Below are positions 22,028 to 30,757 of a stretch of 35,953 nt of DNA, one piece after another. How positions within the stretch are numbered: position 1 is the first letter of the stretch; every line of letters begins with the position of its first letter. This stretch comes from Mycobacterium sp. (lineage in GTDB: Bacteria; Actinomycetota; Actinomycetes; Mycobacteriales; Mycobacteriaceae), in contig JALHRH010000015.1 in assembly GCA_022841565.1 (NCBI GenBank), forward strand, positions 1 through 35,953, read 5' to 3'. The position numbers and the translations under genes were made by a program. The notes under the pieces are model-generated. The model was not told where the DNA came from, searched no databases, and was given only the letters and a program-made list of their open reading frames with translations.

Positions 22028-22423
22028 GCGGCCACCCGGATCACCCGACGACGCAGCGGCCGCAGTACTGCCGTCCGCCGATGGCCACTGGCAGGAATCC
22101 CCGCCAGGGCTCCAGGCCTCCAATCCAGATGTCATGGTCTCGTTGGTTACCCATTTCCAGCACTGATCCACGGATCGCCGCGTCACCGTACGGGTGACCC
22201 CGGAGGTCGTACGCGTGCTACCGCATCGAGCGCGGGGAAGCGCCGAGTCGCTGCGGGTAAGCGATCCCGGCCTGTCCGGTATCGCTCAACCGCGACCGCC
22301 CGTCCCAGCACACCGATCCGGCCTATGCGGTGTCTATGAAACGGCAAGAAACGAGGTTTCGCCTTATGGCCTAGTCGTTAAACTCGACGAAGAACCAGCT
22401 CGGGGGAGGTGAGTCGGACAGCC

Positions 22424-23185
22424 ATGCCGTTGGCAAAACAGATCATCCGTGAAGGCGCGATGTCCGAGCAAAGTCGGGTGCTGGCCTACAGTTCCCTCCT
22501 CGCCATGAACGCCGGATGGGTGAACGCGGTGGCGATCCTGATCATGGCGGTCCCAGTCGGCAACCTGACCGGCATCACGACCCAGATCGGCATGGACACA
22601 GCGCATCCCTGGCGATACGAAAGTCACGTCCTGGTGGCAATTTTGATTGGGTTCCTGCTGGGCGCGGCCATAGCCGGGGCGTTGCTCGCGTCCAAGCGTG
22701 TCCCAGTCGGCACCCGCCACGCTGCCGTGTTGGCTCTGCAGGGAACGCTGCTGCTCCTTGCCGCCGCCGGCATCGAAGAACCAGGCGTCAAGTCGTTAAT
22801 CATGGGATCTGGAATTGAGGAAACAGCGGTGCAGGCAATGCTGGCCGCATCCGCCCTCGGCCTGCAGAATGGGCTGACCTCGAGTTTCCGCGGAATGGCG
22901 GTCCGCACTACCCACTTCACCGGCACCGTCACCGACCTCGGACTGATGCTTGGCCGCAGCCGCCAACAAGGGATTGACAAGTGGAAGGCCGCCATCCTTT
23001 CAACGACGCTGTTGCTGTTCCTCACCGGCGCGGTAGCCGGCCTGATGGCCGGGGCCCGCATCGGCGGCCACGCCCTTATCGTCCCTGCGACGATCTGCTT
23101 AGTTCTGGCCGCAGTCTGCCTGGCAGGCAGCCGCAAACGTCGTATCCGGGGAGAAGTTGCGACCCAAGAAACGGTCAGCAGCTAA
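22424..23185 (+). CDS. DUF1275 (YoaK family) membrane protein
   Basis: From ATG 22424 the protein has 253 residues. It is a hydrophobic integral membrane protein with about six predicted segments (near AVLALQGTLLLLAAAGI, ILSTTLLLFLTGAVAGLMAG and ALIVPATICLVLAAVCLAG). The order of conserved pieces fits DUF1275: AMNAGWVNAV, then VGNLTGITTQIG in place of the family's MTGN motif, then LGLQNGLTSSFRG and THFTGTVTDLG. Function is unknown for the family. GGGGGAGG at 22401-22408 precedes the region; GTG 22409, ATG 22424 and ATG 22460 are all possible starts. It is divergent from the synthetase across a 222-base gap without a clear promoter. A broken paralogue lies on the other side of that gene. Confidence 0.85.
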   Translation: MPLAKQIIREGAMSEQSRVLAYSSLLAMNAGWVNAVAILIMAVPVGNLTGITTQIGMDTAHPWRYESHVLVAILIGFLLGAAIAGALLASKRVPVGTRHAAVLALQGTLLLLAAAGIEEPGVKSLIMGSGIEETAVQAMLAASALGLQNGLTSSFRGMAVRTTHFTGTVTDLGLMLGRSRQQGIDKWKAAILSTTLLLFLTGAVAGLMAGARIGGHALIVPATICLVLAAVCLAGSRKRRIRGEVATQETVSS

Positions 23186-23221
23186 CCCGCACCCACAATC
23201 CACCCACTCGCCGCACCCAGA

Positions 23222-23243
23222 TAACAGAGCGATTGCTCTGTTA
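23222..23243. promoter_or_regulatory. Perfect inverted repeat, probable TetR autoregulatory operator
   Basis: The arms TAACAGAGC and GCTCTGTTA are perfect 9-base complements around the spacer GATT. The repeat ends two bases before the tetR ATG at 23246. TetR-family proteins usually bind such palindromes at their own promoters, so autorepression and control of the downstream crotonase gene are likely. No ribosome site fits between repeat and ATG, which favours a leaderless message or the second ATG at 23255. Confidence 0.75.
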
Positions 23244-23245
23244 CC

Positions 23246-23890
23246 ATGGCGGCCATGCCGCGTCCCCGCGTGTATGACCCGGATAAGGTGCTCGACGCCG
23301 CCGAGGCGTTAGCCGTCGCTTCAGGACCGACGGCGGTGACGATCCGCGCGATCAGTGCGGACGTCGGCGTTTCCAATGGTGCGTTGTATCACACCTTCGG
23401 GTCGCGGGCCGGGTTGCTCGGCCAAGCCTGGTTGCGCGCGGGTCGTCGATTTCTTCAGACACAGAGCGCGCTGGTGGACGCGGCCCTTGCAGGACCGGGC
23501 TGCGAGACCGGCGTCGAGGCCGTGGCGGCCGCCGCTGACGCACCGGCGGCCTTCGCTGAGCAACACGCAAACTCGTGCCGGCTGCTGCTGACGATGCCGC
23601 GAGAGGAATTTCTCACCCCCGAGCTCCCCGAAGAAATTGCCGGTGAGATAAGCACTCTCGAAGCGCAGCTGGTCTCCTTGATGATCCGGCTGGCACGCAG
23701 CCTGTGGAACCGCAAGGACGCTGCGGCGGTGGACACCATCACGATGTGCATCGTCGATCTGCCGACCGCGATCCTGCTGCGGCGCGACCGACTGCACAGC
23801 CAGACGGCGCGCGAGCAGCTGCGCGCCGCGGTGCGGGCTGTCCTGCACGTTGAGCCACCCATTCGCCAACCTGGAAGGAATACCTCATGA
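23246..23890 (+). CDS. TetR family transcriptional regulator
   Basis: This 214-residue protein has an N-terminal TetR DNA-binding domain at about residues 10-60 (VLDAAEALAVASGPTAVTIR, ISADVGVSNGALYHTFGSRAGLLG). A helical C-terminal ligand-binding and dimerisation domain follows, whose ligand cannot be named from sequence. A perfect palindrome just before the start marks the probable operator. Its stop codon overlaps the ATG of the crotonase gene (ATGA), so the two form one operon, and a fatty-acyl-CoA or related ligand is a reasonable guess. Start may be ATG 23246 or ATG 23255 (MPRPRVYDPDK); the latter is more typical of the family. Confidence 0.92.
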   Translation: MAAMPRPRVYDPDKVLDAAEALAVASGPTAVTIRAISADVGVSNGALYHTFGSRAGLLGQAWLRAGRRFLQTQSALVDAALAGPGCETGVEAVAAAADAPAAFAEQHANSCRLLLTMPREEFLTPELPEEIAGEISTLEAQLVSLMIRLARSLWNRKDAAAVDTITMCIVDLPTAILLRRDRLHSQTAREQLRAAVRAVLHVEPPIRQPGRNTS

Positions 23891-24555
23891 CAATCAGCCT
23901 CAGCCACGACGAGAAGATCGCCATCCTCGACCTCGGGGATGGCGAAAACCGATTCTCCCCAAGCTTTCTCGACGACATCGACGCTCACCTGGACGACATT
24001 GAGGCCAGCGGCGCGCACGCAATGGTTACCACAGCGACGGGAAAGTTCTACACCAATGGCCTGGATCTGGACTGGCTGGGCGCGCACGGTGAGCAAACCC
24101 AGTGGTACGTGGGCCGGGTCCAGGGCCTGCTGGCGCGGGTGCTCACGCTGCCCATGCCCACCGCCGCGGCTGTCGTCGGCCACGCGTTCGGAGGCGGAGC
24201 GATGCTGGCCCTCGCCCACGATTTCCGGGTGATGCGCGCCGATCGCGGTTTCTTCTGCTTCCCCGAGGCAGACATCAACATCCCCTTCACGCCCGGCATG
24301 GCCGCGTTGATCCAAGCCAAACTCACCCCGCAGGCGGCCGTCGCCTCCATGACCACCGGGCGTCGCTTCGGCGGTGCCGACGCGGCTGGCATCGGGATCG
24401 TGGACGCCACCGCGAACGAAGGAGCGGTGACAGCCGCGGCCGTGGAAATGCTTCGTCCGCTGGGCAGCAAGGACCCGGGCACGCTGGGCGCGATCAAGCG
24501 CGCCATGTTCGGCAGTGCAGCGGAGGCTCTCACCGCCGGACGTGTCGACGGCTGA
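23887..24555 (+). CDS. Enoyl-CoA hydratase/isomerase (crotonase) family protein
   Basis: This short crotonase-fold protein has 222 residues. Oxyanion-hole regions are visible as TATGKFYTNGLDLDWLG (about 47-63) and GHAFGGGAMLALAHDFRVM (about 98-116), followed by FPEADINIPFTPGM, which resembles the delta3,delta2-enoyl-CoA isomerase subgroup (ECI1-like of plants). It is shorter than canonical hydratases (about 255-260), as that subgroup is. It probably handles an unsaturated acyl-CoA in the cytoplasm; reaction and chain length are not determined. GGAAGG precedes the ATG, which lies within the tetR stop, so expression is tied to the regulator. The next gene begins after 190 bases. Confidence 0.85.
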   Translation: MTISLSHDEKIAILDLGDGENRFSPSFLDDIDAHLDDIEASGAHAMVTTATGKFYTNGLDLDWLGAHGEQTQWYVGRVQGLLARVLTLPMPTAAAVVGHAFGGGAMLALAHDFRVMRADRGFFCFPEADINIPFTPGMAALIQAKLTPQAAVASMTTGRRFGGADAAGIGIVDATANEGAVTAAAVEMLRPLGSKDPGTLGAIKRAMFGSAAEALTAGRVDG

Positions 24556-24745
24556 GCTCAGACCGGCTCGTTGAGCCACGCCGCGATGCCGGTGCCGCGT
24601 CAGGTCGGGTCGGATGGCGTCGGGTCGATGAGAGCATCGACCGCCGGTCATCGGGCAGGAAGGAGCCGGCGTCAGCCACCGGACTGCGCAACGGCTGCCA
24701 GGCCCGTGAACTGCCAGCGACGCCACCGTGGGATAGCCTGACGCG

Positions 24746-26191
24746 ATGGCACCGCGCGCAGGCGCGCTGGACCGCGAAGACGCGGGTTATCACAAGGCGC
24801 TCAGAAATCGTCAAATCCAAATGATCGCCCTGGGCGGCGCCATCGGTACCGGGCTGTTCCTGGGTGCCGGCGGCCGGCTAGCGTCTGCAGGACCGGGGTT
24901 GTTCATCGTTTACGCGATCTGCGGCGTCTTTGTCTTCCTCATCCTGCGTGCCCTCGGCGAGCTCGTTCTCTACCGCCCGTCGTCGGGATCTTTCGTGTCC
25001 TACGCTCGCGAATTCTTCGGCGAGAAGGTGGCTTACGCCGCCGGCTGGATGTACTTCCTGAACTGGGCGATGACCGGAATCGTGGACACCACCGCCATCG
25101 CGCACTACTGCCACTACTGGCAGGCGATGCATGTCATTCCCCAGTGGCTGCTCGCATTGATCGCGCTGCTTGCGGTGCTGTCGATGAACCTGATCTCGGT
25201 CAAGCTGTTCGGTGAGCTGGAGTTCTGGGCGGCGTTGGTCAAGGTGCTGGCGCTGGTGGCGTTCCTGGTCGTCGGCACCGTGTTCCTGGCGGGAGGGTTC
25301 AAGGTGGCCGGCCAGGACACCGGGTGGTCGCTGTGGAGCAGTCACGGCGGCCTATTGCCGACGGGTCTGCTGTCCCTGGTGTTGGTCACCTCTGGGGTGG
25401 TGTTCGCCTATGCTGCAATCGAATTGGTGGGCATTGCCGCCGGGGAGACGGCGGAGCCGGAGAAGATCATGCCCCGCGCGATCAACTCAGTGGTCTTCCG
25501 CATCGCGGTCTTCTACATCGGGTCGACGATCTTGCTGGCGCTGCTACTGCCCTACTCCGCCTACCAGGACCATGTGAGCCCGTTCGTAACGTTCTTCTCG
25601 AAGGTCGGCTTCGCCGGGGGCGGCAGCCTGATGAACCTTGTGGTGCTGACCGCCGCGCTGTCGAGCTTGAATGCTGGCTTATATTCCACCGGCCGCATCC
25701 TGCGGTCGATGGCGATCAACGGCAGCGGACCGAAGTTCACCGCGCCGCTGTCGAAGAACGGCGTGCCGTTCGGCGGAATCCTGCTTACCGCCGGGATCGG
25801 TCTTTTCGGCATCGTGCTCAACGCCGTGACCCCGAGTCAGGCCTTCGAGATCGTGCTTCACATAGCCGCAACGGGAGTCATCGTCGCGTGGGCGACGATC
25901 GTGGCCTGCCAGCTGCGTTTCCACCACTTGGCGCGGGCAGGCCAGATGGAGCGCCCGAAGTTCCGGATGCCGTGGTCGCCGTACACCGGCTGGGTCACGC
26001 TGGCATTTCTGGTGGGGGTGCTGGTGCTGATGATGTTCGACGAGGTATACGGCCGCTGGATGCTGGCTGCGATGGCGTTCGGCATCCCGGCGCTCATCGG
26101 TGGCTGGTTCGTGGTCCGCGGCCGAGTGCGCGATGCCGCCACCGAAGTCGACGGGGCGGATATGGCCGACGAGTCAGCTCCGGCTAATTGA
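24746..26191 (+). CDS. ansP2: Amino acid permease, probably L-asparagine permease AnsP2
   Basis: This 481-residue APC-superfamily (AAT family) permease has about twelve membrane segments. The family signature lies near the start of TM1 ([19 protein letters not shown]), with [16 protein letters not shown] in TM6. C-terminal pieces such as [16 protein letters not shown] are typical. From memory, M. tuberculosis AnsP2 (Rv0346c, about 487 residues) lies between the dnaK operon and lpqJ in the same relative orientation, which supports orthology over other permeases such as CycA or AroP. It imports amino acids by proton symport; asparagine is the expected substrate. Start ATG 24746 is preceded by GATAGCCT, a possible -10 element, so the message may have almost no leader. 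The C-terminal tail is acidic and cytoplasmic. Confidence 0.88.
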   Translation: MAPRAGALDREDAGYHKALRNRQIQMIALGGAIGTGLFLGAGGRLASAGPGLFIVYAICGVFVFLILRALGELVLYRPSSGSFVSYAREFFGEKVAYAAGWMYFLNWAMTGIVDTTAIAHYCHYWQAMHVIPQWLLALIALLAVLSMNLISVKLFGELEFWAALVKVLALVAFLVVGTVFLAGGFKVAGQDTGWSLWSSHGGLLPTGLLSLVLVTSGVVFAYAAIELVGIAAGETAEPEKIMPRAINSVVFRIAVFYIGSTILLALLLPYSAYQDHVSPFVTFFSKVGFAGGGSLMNLVVLTAALSSLNAGLYSTGRILRSMAINGSGPKFTAPLSKNGVPFGGILLTAGIGLFGIVLNAVTPSQAFEIVLHIAATGVIVAWATIVACQLRFHHLARAGQMERPKFRMPWSPYTGWVTLAFLVGVLVLMMFDEVYGRWMLAAMAFGIPALIGGWFVVRGRVRDAATEVDGADMADESAPAN

Positions 26192-26309
26192 CGCCGCGGT
26201 GATAACGCTTTGCCATCGGCAGCGTTCCAAGGGCGCGTCCCTGCAACGTCTCGCCTGCTGCCCTGCGTAATCTGAGTCCCTGAAATCTCAGAGTCCGGGG
26301 AGTAGCGCG

Positions 26310-26867
26310 TTGCGGTGGTTGTCAAAGGCACGGTGGGGCCTGCTGGCCGCTGCCGTGCTCATTGCCGGTTGCAGTACCACCATCGACGGCAGACCGATCG
26401 CCGCACCGGGGGCGGGACCGACCGAACCCGCCTTCCCCACCCCAAGGCCGACCGTTGCCCCGCCGGCAACATCGACACCCATCGCAGTCCCGGTGCCACC
26501 GCCGTCTACCAGCTCCGCCCCCGGAGCCATCCCTCTCAAGCCCGATCAGAACGGCTATGTCTTCATCGAGACCAAGTCCGGCGTGACCCGTTGCCAGATC
26601 AATAGGGAAAGCGTCGGCTGCGAGGCACCGTTCACCAACTCGCCAATCAAGGAGGGGGAGCACGCCAACGGCGTCCGCATCACCTCCGCCGGGGATATGC
26701 AATGGGTGCTCGGCAACCTCGGTGCCATCCCAACGGTGACCATCGACTACACGACGTACGACGCGCAGGGTTGGACCATCGTCGCCACCAAGGACGGCAC
26801 CCGCTTCTCCAACAACGGCACCGGCCACGGCATGTTCGTCAGCCTCGACAAGGTCGACACGTTCTGA
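26310..26867 (+). CDS. lpqJ: Lipoprotein LpqJ
   Basis: This 185-residue lipoprotein has a signal peptide with a positively charged start (MRWLSKARWG), a hydrophobic core (LLAAAVLIAG) and a lipobox L-I-A-G-C with Cys21 or nearby as the acylated residue. A Pro/Ser/Thr-rich linker of about 50 residues follows, then a soluble domain (NGYVFIETKSGVTRCQINRE, FTNSPIKEGEHANGV, VTIDYTTYDAQGWTIVA). Two Cys residues, in TRCQ and VGCEA, could form a disulfide. The start is TTG, supported by GGGGAG at 26297-26302. From memory, Rv0344c LpqJ is about 186 residues and lies between ansP2 and iniC, matching the backbone here. Function unknown. It is anchored in the cell envelope. Confidence 0.87.
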   Translation: MRWLSKARWGLLAAAVLIAGCSTTIDGRPIAAPGAGPTEPAFPTPRPTVAPPATSTPIAVPVPPPSTSSAPGAIPLKPDQNGYVFIETKSGVTRCQINRESVGCEAPFTNSPIKEGEHANGVRITSAGDMQWVLGNLGAIPTVTIDYTTYDAQGWTIVATKDGTRFSNNGTGHGMFVSLDKVDTF

Positions 26868-27525
26868 GATCGCCCGCAGTGAGTCCGCAAAGATGCAATT
26901 GCGGCATCGAGCCGTCGGTTCGCCACAGCACCTGCTTGCCCGGGTCGGCATCGCCGCCCCCGGCGATGATTCGGGCGGAGGATTATTTCGCCGCGACTGG
27001 ATTGACCGACAATCGGAAACCTACGCGATAATTGATAATATCCGAGAATTTGGTCGATTATACCTCCGTTTTTTATTACGTAATCCAGCGCAAGTAACGT
27101 TTACTCATAAAGCATTGTCATTGCATCGGCAATCGAAAAGTATCTGCTCAGCGACAACCAATTAGATTGGCTAGCAACCCCGCTCGCCGCCGAGACCTGG
27201 CCTAATTCAACCGGCCGGTGCCTCCAACCACCCAACCGAGCCCGCGGATTCAATCCCGATCACAATGCCGGGGGCGCCCGTCATCAACAAGGCACTACAA
27301 CCCGGATTGACTCAAGACACCTACCTCACGGTCGGCCGTGGGCGCACCAGGGATTTCCGAATAGATAAGCTCAAGCGGCCGGCTTTCTCGAGCCGAGCAG
27401 CTGCTGCCGACTCGAACTCGTCAGACGGCTTGCGCGCCAGCGTTTCGGGTCCGAAGAATCGCCATAAACAGCACTCAAGCCGCGCATCGGAACTGACCGG
27501 GCGCGCGACCTATACGATCAGAACT
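26868..27525. other. Intergenic region of about 660 bp, no convincing gene, AT-rich centre
   Basis: The open frames here lack good codon bias, ribosome sites and recognisable domains, so I call none. The part at about 26985-27170 is much richer in A and T than the surroundings, with TTTTTTATTACGTAATCC and AAGTAACGTTTACTC. It contains short palindromes (TTACGTAA; AGTAACGTTTACT, imperfect). It could hold promoters, a regulatory RNA, or the edge of acquired DNA. No tRNA or direct repeats were seen. Confidence 0.5.
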
Positions 27526-27528
27526 GTG
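27511..27528 (+). promoter_or_regulatory. Putative -10 element and leaderless GTG start for the first Thr-rich protein gene
   Basis: TATACGAT at 27511-27518 lies seven bases before GTG 27526, a spacing expected for a leaderless transcript. The N-terminal sequence after this GTG matches that of the paralogous next gene, which supports the start independently. Confidence 0.5.
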
Positions 27529-28236
27529 GAACGGTACGGCCCACCGGACGACTTCAACAACCAGCCCACCCAGTACGGCGGCTACGGCGGATATCCGCCG
27601 CAGGGTCCGCCCCCGGGTCGGCCTCCGCAGGGTCCACCCCCGCAGGGCCCGCCTCCATATGGCCCGCCCTCGTATGGCCAGCCACCGCAGAATCAGCCGA
27701 CCATAGAAGGTCCGCCGCCACCCGGCGGCACACCGCCGCACAACCGACCCACCGTGGAACACGGGCACCCCGGCCAGCCTATGCAGTATCAACCGACACT
27801 CGAGGGCCCGCCGGAGCAGTATGAGCCCCTCGGAGCCGAAGACTCCGACGCCGATGCTCGGCCGTGGTACCGCAACCCCCTAACGCTCATCGGTTGGGCG
27901 ATCCTCGTGCTGATCCTGCTCGTCCTGATCGCTTACGGCGTCACTCAGCTGCTCAGCGGCGGCACGAGCAACGCCCCGTCCCCCGGTACTACGTCGACCC
28001 CCACGACCCCCACGACCACGGCCATGACAACCACGACCACCACCACACCCGAGCCGACCACCACCACGACGACGGAACCGACGACAACACCCACCGCGGC
28101 TCCACCGGCCAACCCGCCCCGAAATCAGCCACCCGGCACGCAACAACCGCCGCGACGCCCGCGTTTTCCAGATCTGCCGTCCACCATCACCATCCCCGGT
28201 GGTCCCATCATCACACTGCCCAACCTGCCCCGTTGA
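27526..28236 (+). CDS. Pro-rich/Thr-rich single-pass membrane protein (first of three)
   Basis: From GTG 27526 the protein has 236 residues. The N-terminal part (1-110) is a Pro/Gly/Gln/Tyr-rich, probably disordered cytoplasmic region with PPQGPP-type repeats. A WYRNP motif at about 114 precedes one membrane segment (LIGWAILVLILLVLIAYGV, about 119-140). Outside, a Thr-rich stretch (TTTTTPEPTT and similar) is followed by a Pro-rich end with TITIPGGPIITLPNLP. The start VERYGPPDDFNNQ resembles that of the next gene, VTRYDPPDYGAND, so the two are paralogues. Thr-rich exported regions in mycobacteria are often O-mannosylated; that is inference here. Function unknown. From memory, M. tuberculosis Rv0314c has similar make-up. 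Confidence 0.75.
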   Translation: MERYGPPDDFNNQPTQYGGYGGYPPQGPPPGRPPQGPPPQGPPPYGPPSYGQPPQNQPTIEGPPPPGGTPPHNRPTVEHGHPGQPMQYQPTLEGPPEQYEPLGAEDSDADARPWYRNPLTLIGWAILVLILLVLIAYGVTQLLSGGTSNAPSPGTTSTPTTPTTTAMTTTTTTTPEPTTTTTTEPTTTPTAAPPANPPRNQPPGTQQPPRRPRFPDLPSTITIPGGPIITLPNLPR

Positions 28237-28332
28237 GGCCCGTGAGAACTCGGTCAAGGTTTGATTGCTGATCGGTCACGGGCGGCGTGCGCAACGCGGC
28301 ATGGGTGTGCGTAACGAATACAGTCGTGGCCC

Positions 28333-28884
28333 GTGACGAGGTACGACCCGCCTGACTATGGCGCCAACGACCCGACCGCCCACGGCAACTTCGGCTACGG
28401 GCCCAGCGGTGGCGGGTACGGACAACCGGCCGGCGGCGGATACCCGCCCGAACCGCAACCCGAGCCCACTCCCGGCTGGCGCAAGCCCCTCGCGTTGGTG
28501 GGGTGGGGCGTGCTGATCGCGGTATTGATCGCGCTGATCATCTATGGAATCGTCCTGCTCGCCCGCGGCCGCCCCAGCCCAGCCACAGTCACCACGACCG
28601 TGACCACGGTGGCGCCGGCGACGACCACGACGACCACCACCACCACACCAACCACGACCACAACAACCACAACCACCACCACCACCACCACGACAACAAC
28701 CACCACGACCACGCCCACCACCGAGACCTCGCCCACCACCGAGACCACGAGGCCGTCGACGACGACCGCATCGCCCACCACGACGCCCGCCAATTCCCCG
28801 GCACCCGCGGCGATCCCCGGGCTGAGGTCGCAGATCACGTTGCCGGCGATACCCACCGTCATCAATCTGCGTCCGGGTCTGTGA
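28333..28884 (+). CDS. Thr-rich single-pass membrane protein (second of three)
   Basis: This 183-residue protein starts MTRYDPPDYGAND from a GTG. A short Gly/Tyr/Pro-rich cytoplasmic part (1-45) is followed by GWRKP and one membrane segment (LALVGWGVLIAVLIALIIYG, about 51-71). An almost pure Thr tract (about 92-150) comes next, then a short end with LRSQITLPAIPTVINLRPGL. That end resembles the STITIPGGPIITLPNL end of the preceding protein. TACAGT at 28320-28325 lies seven bases before the GTG, so a leaderless start is plausible. It shares layout and motifs with its neighbours on both sides. No enzymatic domain. The tail is predicted outside the membrane. Confidence 0.72.
   Translation: MTRYDPPDYGANDPTAHGNFGYGPSGGGYGQPAGGGYPPEPQPEPTPGWRKPLALVGWGVLIAVLIALIIYGIVLLARGRPSPATVTTTVTTVAPATTTTTTTTTPTTTTTTTTTTTTTTTTTTTTTPTTETSPTTETTRPSTTTASPTTTPANSPAPAAIPGLRSQITLPAIPTVINLRPGL
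28596..28760 (+). repeat. ACC/ACN trinucleotide tract coding poly-Thr
   Basis: The tract is made largely of ACC, ACG and ACA codons for Thr, with runs of pure ACC near 28670-28690. A similar but less pure tract ends the Hsp70-like gene (about 30490-30720). Such tracts can change length by slippage in steps of one codon. Confidence 0.7.
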
Positions 28885-28963
28885 CCCGGTCCCGCCCTCT
28901 CCGCGACGGCTAGGGTGGGGAACGGCCCCCGACCGCAACGAAAACTAGGGATGACGAAGGGTT

Positions 28964-30757
28964 GTGGATATGAGCGAGTCGCTCGGGTTGTCGATTGGCG
29001 TGGCCAACCTGGTGGCGGCGCGCTCCGGTAGCGTCCCGGTCTCCCGCACACCCGTCGTGACGTTGTTCGAGAACCGCCAATCCGAAGTTGGGCTACCCGA
29101 GGAGAACCCGAACCTAACCGAACTCGGCCTGGTGCTGCGCGGGTTTGTGGAACGCGTCGGTGATCCGGCGCCGCTGGTGGCGGCCGACGGAACGAAATAC
29201 CTGGGGCAGGCGCTGACCGTCGAAGCCCTCGAAGCGATGGCGCGCACCGTGGGCCACGGCACGCCAATCACGGTCGCCGTGCCCGCGTATTGGTCAGACA
29301 ACCAGGTCGCGGCGTTGCGCCAGGAACTGTTCGCCCAGCCCGACCTGACGGCGCGCGGTGGCACTCCGACGCTGATCTCCGACGCCACAGCGGCGCTGAC
29401 CGCAGTTAGTGCCCGACCCGGATTCCCCAGGCAAGGCGTCGTCGCGTTGTGTGACTTCGGCGCCGGCGGCACCAGCGTCACGCTGGCCGACGCCGGATCC
29501 AACTTGCAGCAAATCGGCAGCACGGTGCGCGACAGCGAGTTCTCCGGCGACGGCCTCGACCAGCTGATCCTCAATCATCTGCTGGCCGTCTCCCCGAGCG
29601 TGGACAGCGCCGACGTCTCCGGCACCGCGACATCAATGGGCTCGGTCACGCGGATGCTCAGCGGCTGCCGCGCCGCCAAGGAGCAACTGTCCGCGGCTAC
29701 GGTGGCGCATGTCGCGACAGGCACCGCCGACGGTGATCTGCGATTGACCCGCAGCGAGTTCGAACAACTCATCGCGCCGCCGTTGGACCGTTTCCTTTCC
29801 TCCATCGGAGAAGTGCTGCAGCGCAACGGGATTAACCAGCCGTCCGGGGTGGCGGTCGTCGGCGGCGGCGCCAGCATCCCGCTGCTCACCACCCGGATTT
29901 CAGAACGCCTGCGGGCTCCGGTCTTCACTACTGCGCAACCGCTGTTTGCCGCCGCGATCGGTGCGGCGACGCTCGGCGACGTGCAGTCGTCGGCGGCGGG
30001 CGAGGCCACCGGCGTCGGCCCCGCCGTCAACATGCCGACCAGCATTGTCGGCGCCGTCGGTCCTGAGACGCTGGCATCCCCGACAGCAGCGGTAGACACC
30101 GAAGCCTTCCCAGAGGGTGCCCGCCAGACGACCGATCGTGCGTTGGCGTGGTCCCAAGACAGCGGTACCGGCATGGAGCCGGTCCCCTACACCGGACCTG
30201 CCGATTACACCGGCCCAGTCGACCCCCCGGTCACATCGGCCTATCCCGACACTCAACAGGACCGCCACCCTGCCGAACCGGTGGTCCCGCCGTGGTATCG
30301 ACGCCCGGCCATCCTGTTGAGCCTCGCCGGCGCTGCGGCGGCCATCATCGTCGCCGTGGTACTGGCGCTGACCCTGCGGCCAACTAACGCCAAGCCCGTC
30401 GTGACCACCTCCCAGCCGCCGCCCTTCACCACCGTCGTGACCGGGCCGGATAACAGCCCCACCGAGACGGTGGTCACCCCGCCGCCAGTCACCGTGACCA
30501 CCACGCCCGCTACGACCACCACCACTTCGCCGCCGACTACTACATCCACCACGTCGACGACGTCAACCACGACGTCGACGACGACTACCACCACAACCAC
30601 CCAACCGACCACCACGACGACGACGCAGCCGACCACGACCCCACCAAGCACGACCACCCAACCGACCACCACGCAGGCACCACCGACCACCACCCAGAAG
30701 CCGCCGAGCACCACGGCAGCGCCGGTGACGCCCACCACGGCGGCGCCCGCGGGCTGA
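28964..30757 (+). CDS. Membrane-anchored Hsp70-like ATPase-domain protein with Thr-rich tail
   Basis: The protein has 597 residues. The N-terminal 350 residues resemble the Hsp70/actin ATPase domain: LGLSIGVANLVAA (phosphate 1, degenerate), VAVPAYWSDNQVAALRQ, ALCDFGAGGTSVTL (phosphate 2) and VAVVGGGASIPLL (adenosine motif). The Hsp70 substrate-binding domain is absent. A disordered linker leads to PPWYRRP and one membrane segment (ILLSLAGAAAAIIVAVVLAL, about 447-467), then about 130 residues rich in Thr and Pro outside. ATPase inside and Thr tail outside suggests signalling or scaffolding across the membrane rather than chaperoning. M. tuberculosis Rv0312, as I remember it, has a similar plan. 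Start GTG 28964 or ATG 28970, the latter having GAAGGG eight bases upstream. TAGGGT at 28911-28916 may be its -10 element. Confidence 0.78.
   Translation: MDMSESLGLSIGVANLVAARSGSVPVSRTPVVTLFENRQSEVGLPEENPNLTELGLVLRGFVERVGDPAPLVAADGTKYLGQALTVEALEAMARTVGHGTPITVAVPAYWSDNQVAALRQELFAQPDLTARGGTPTLISDATAALTAVSARPGFPRQGVVALCDFGAGGTSVTLADAGSNLQQIGSTVRDSEFSGDGLDQLILNHLLAVSPSVDSADVSGTATSMGSVTRMLSGCRAAKEQLSAATVAHVATGTADGDLRLTRSEFEQLIAPPLDRFLSSIGEVLQRNGINQPSGVAVVGGGASIPLLTTRISERLRAPVFTTAQPLFAAAIGAATLGDVQSSAAGEATGVGPAVNMPTSIVGAVGPETLASPTAAVDTEAFPEGARQTTDRALAWSQDSGTGMEPVPYTGPADYTGPVDPPVTSAYPDTQQDRHPAEPVVPPWYRRPAILLSLAGAAAAIIVAVVLALTLRPTNAKPVVTTSQPPPFTTVVTGPDNSPTETVVTPPPVTVTTTPATTTTTSPPTTTSTTSTTSTTTSTTTTTTTTQPTTTTTTQPTTTPPSTTTQPTTTQAPPTTTQKPPSTTAAPVTPTTAAPAG

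Noticed and set aside
22330..22375. Short inverted repeat (GAAAC...GTTTC) before the DUF1275 gene as an operator
   Set aside because: The arms are short and imperfect and no -10/-35 pair could be placed around them.
24550..24580. Terminator after the crotonase gene
   Set aside because: Only a 5-bp stem (GCTCA/TGAGC) with a long loop and no U-tract is present.
26893..27165. 90-codon frame after lpqJ
   Set aside because: No ribosome site, no domain, and it crosses an abrupt composition change; I treat the region as non-coding.
27265..27525. 87-codon upstream extension of the first Thr-rich protein
   Set aside because: The paralogous next gene starts at the matching V-x-R-Y position, and a -10 element lies just before GTG 27526.
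28596..28760. Possible CRISPR-like or satellite array
   Set aside because: The repeats are Thr codons in an intact reading frame without spacers.
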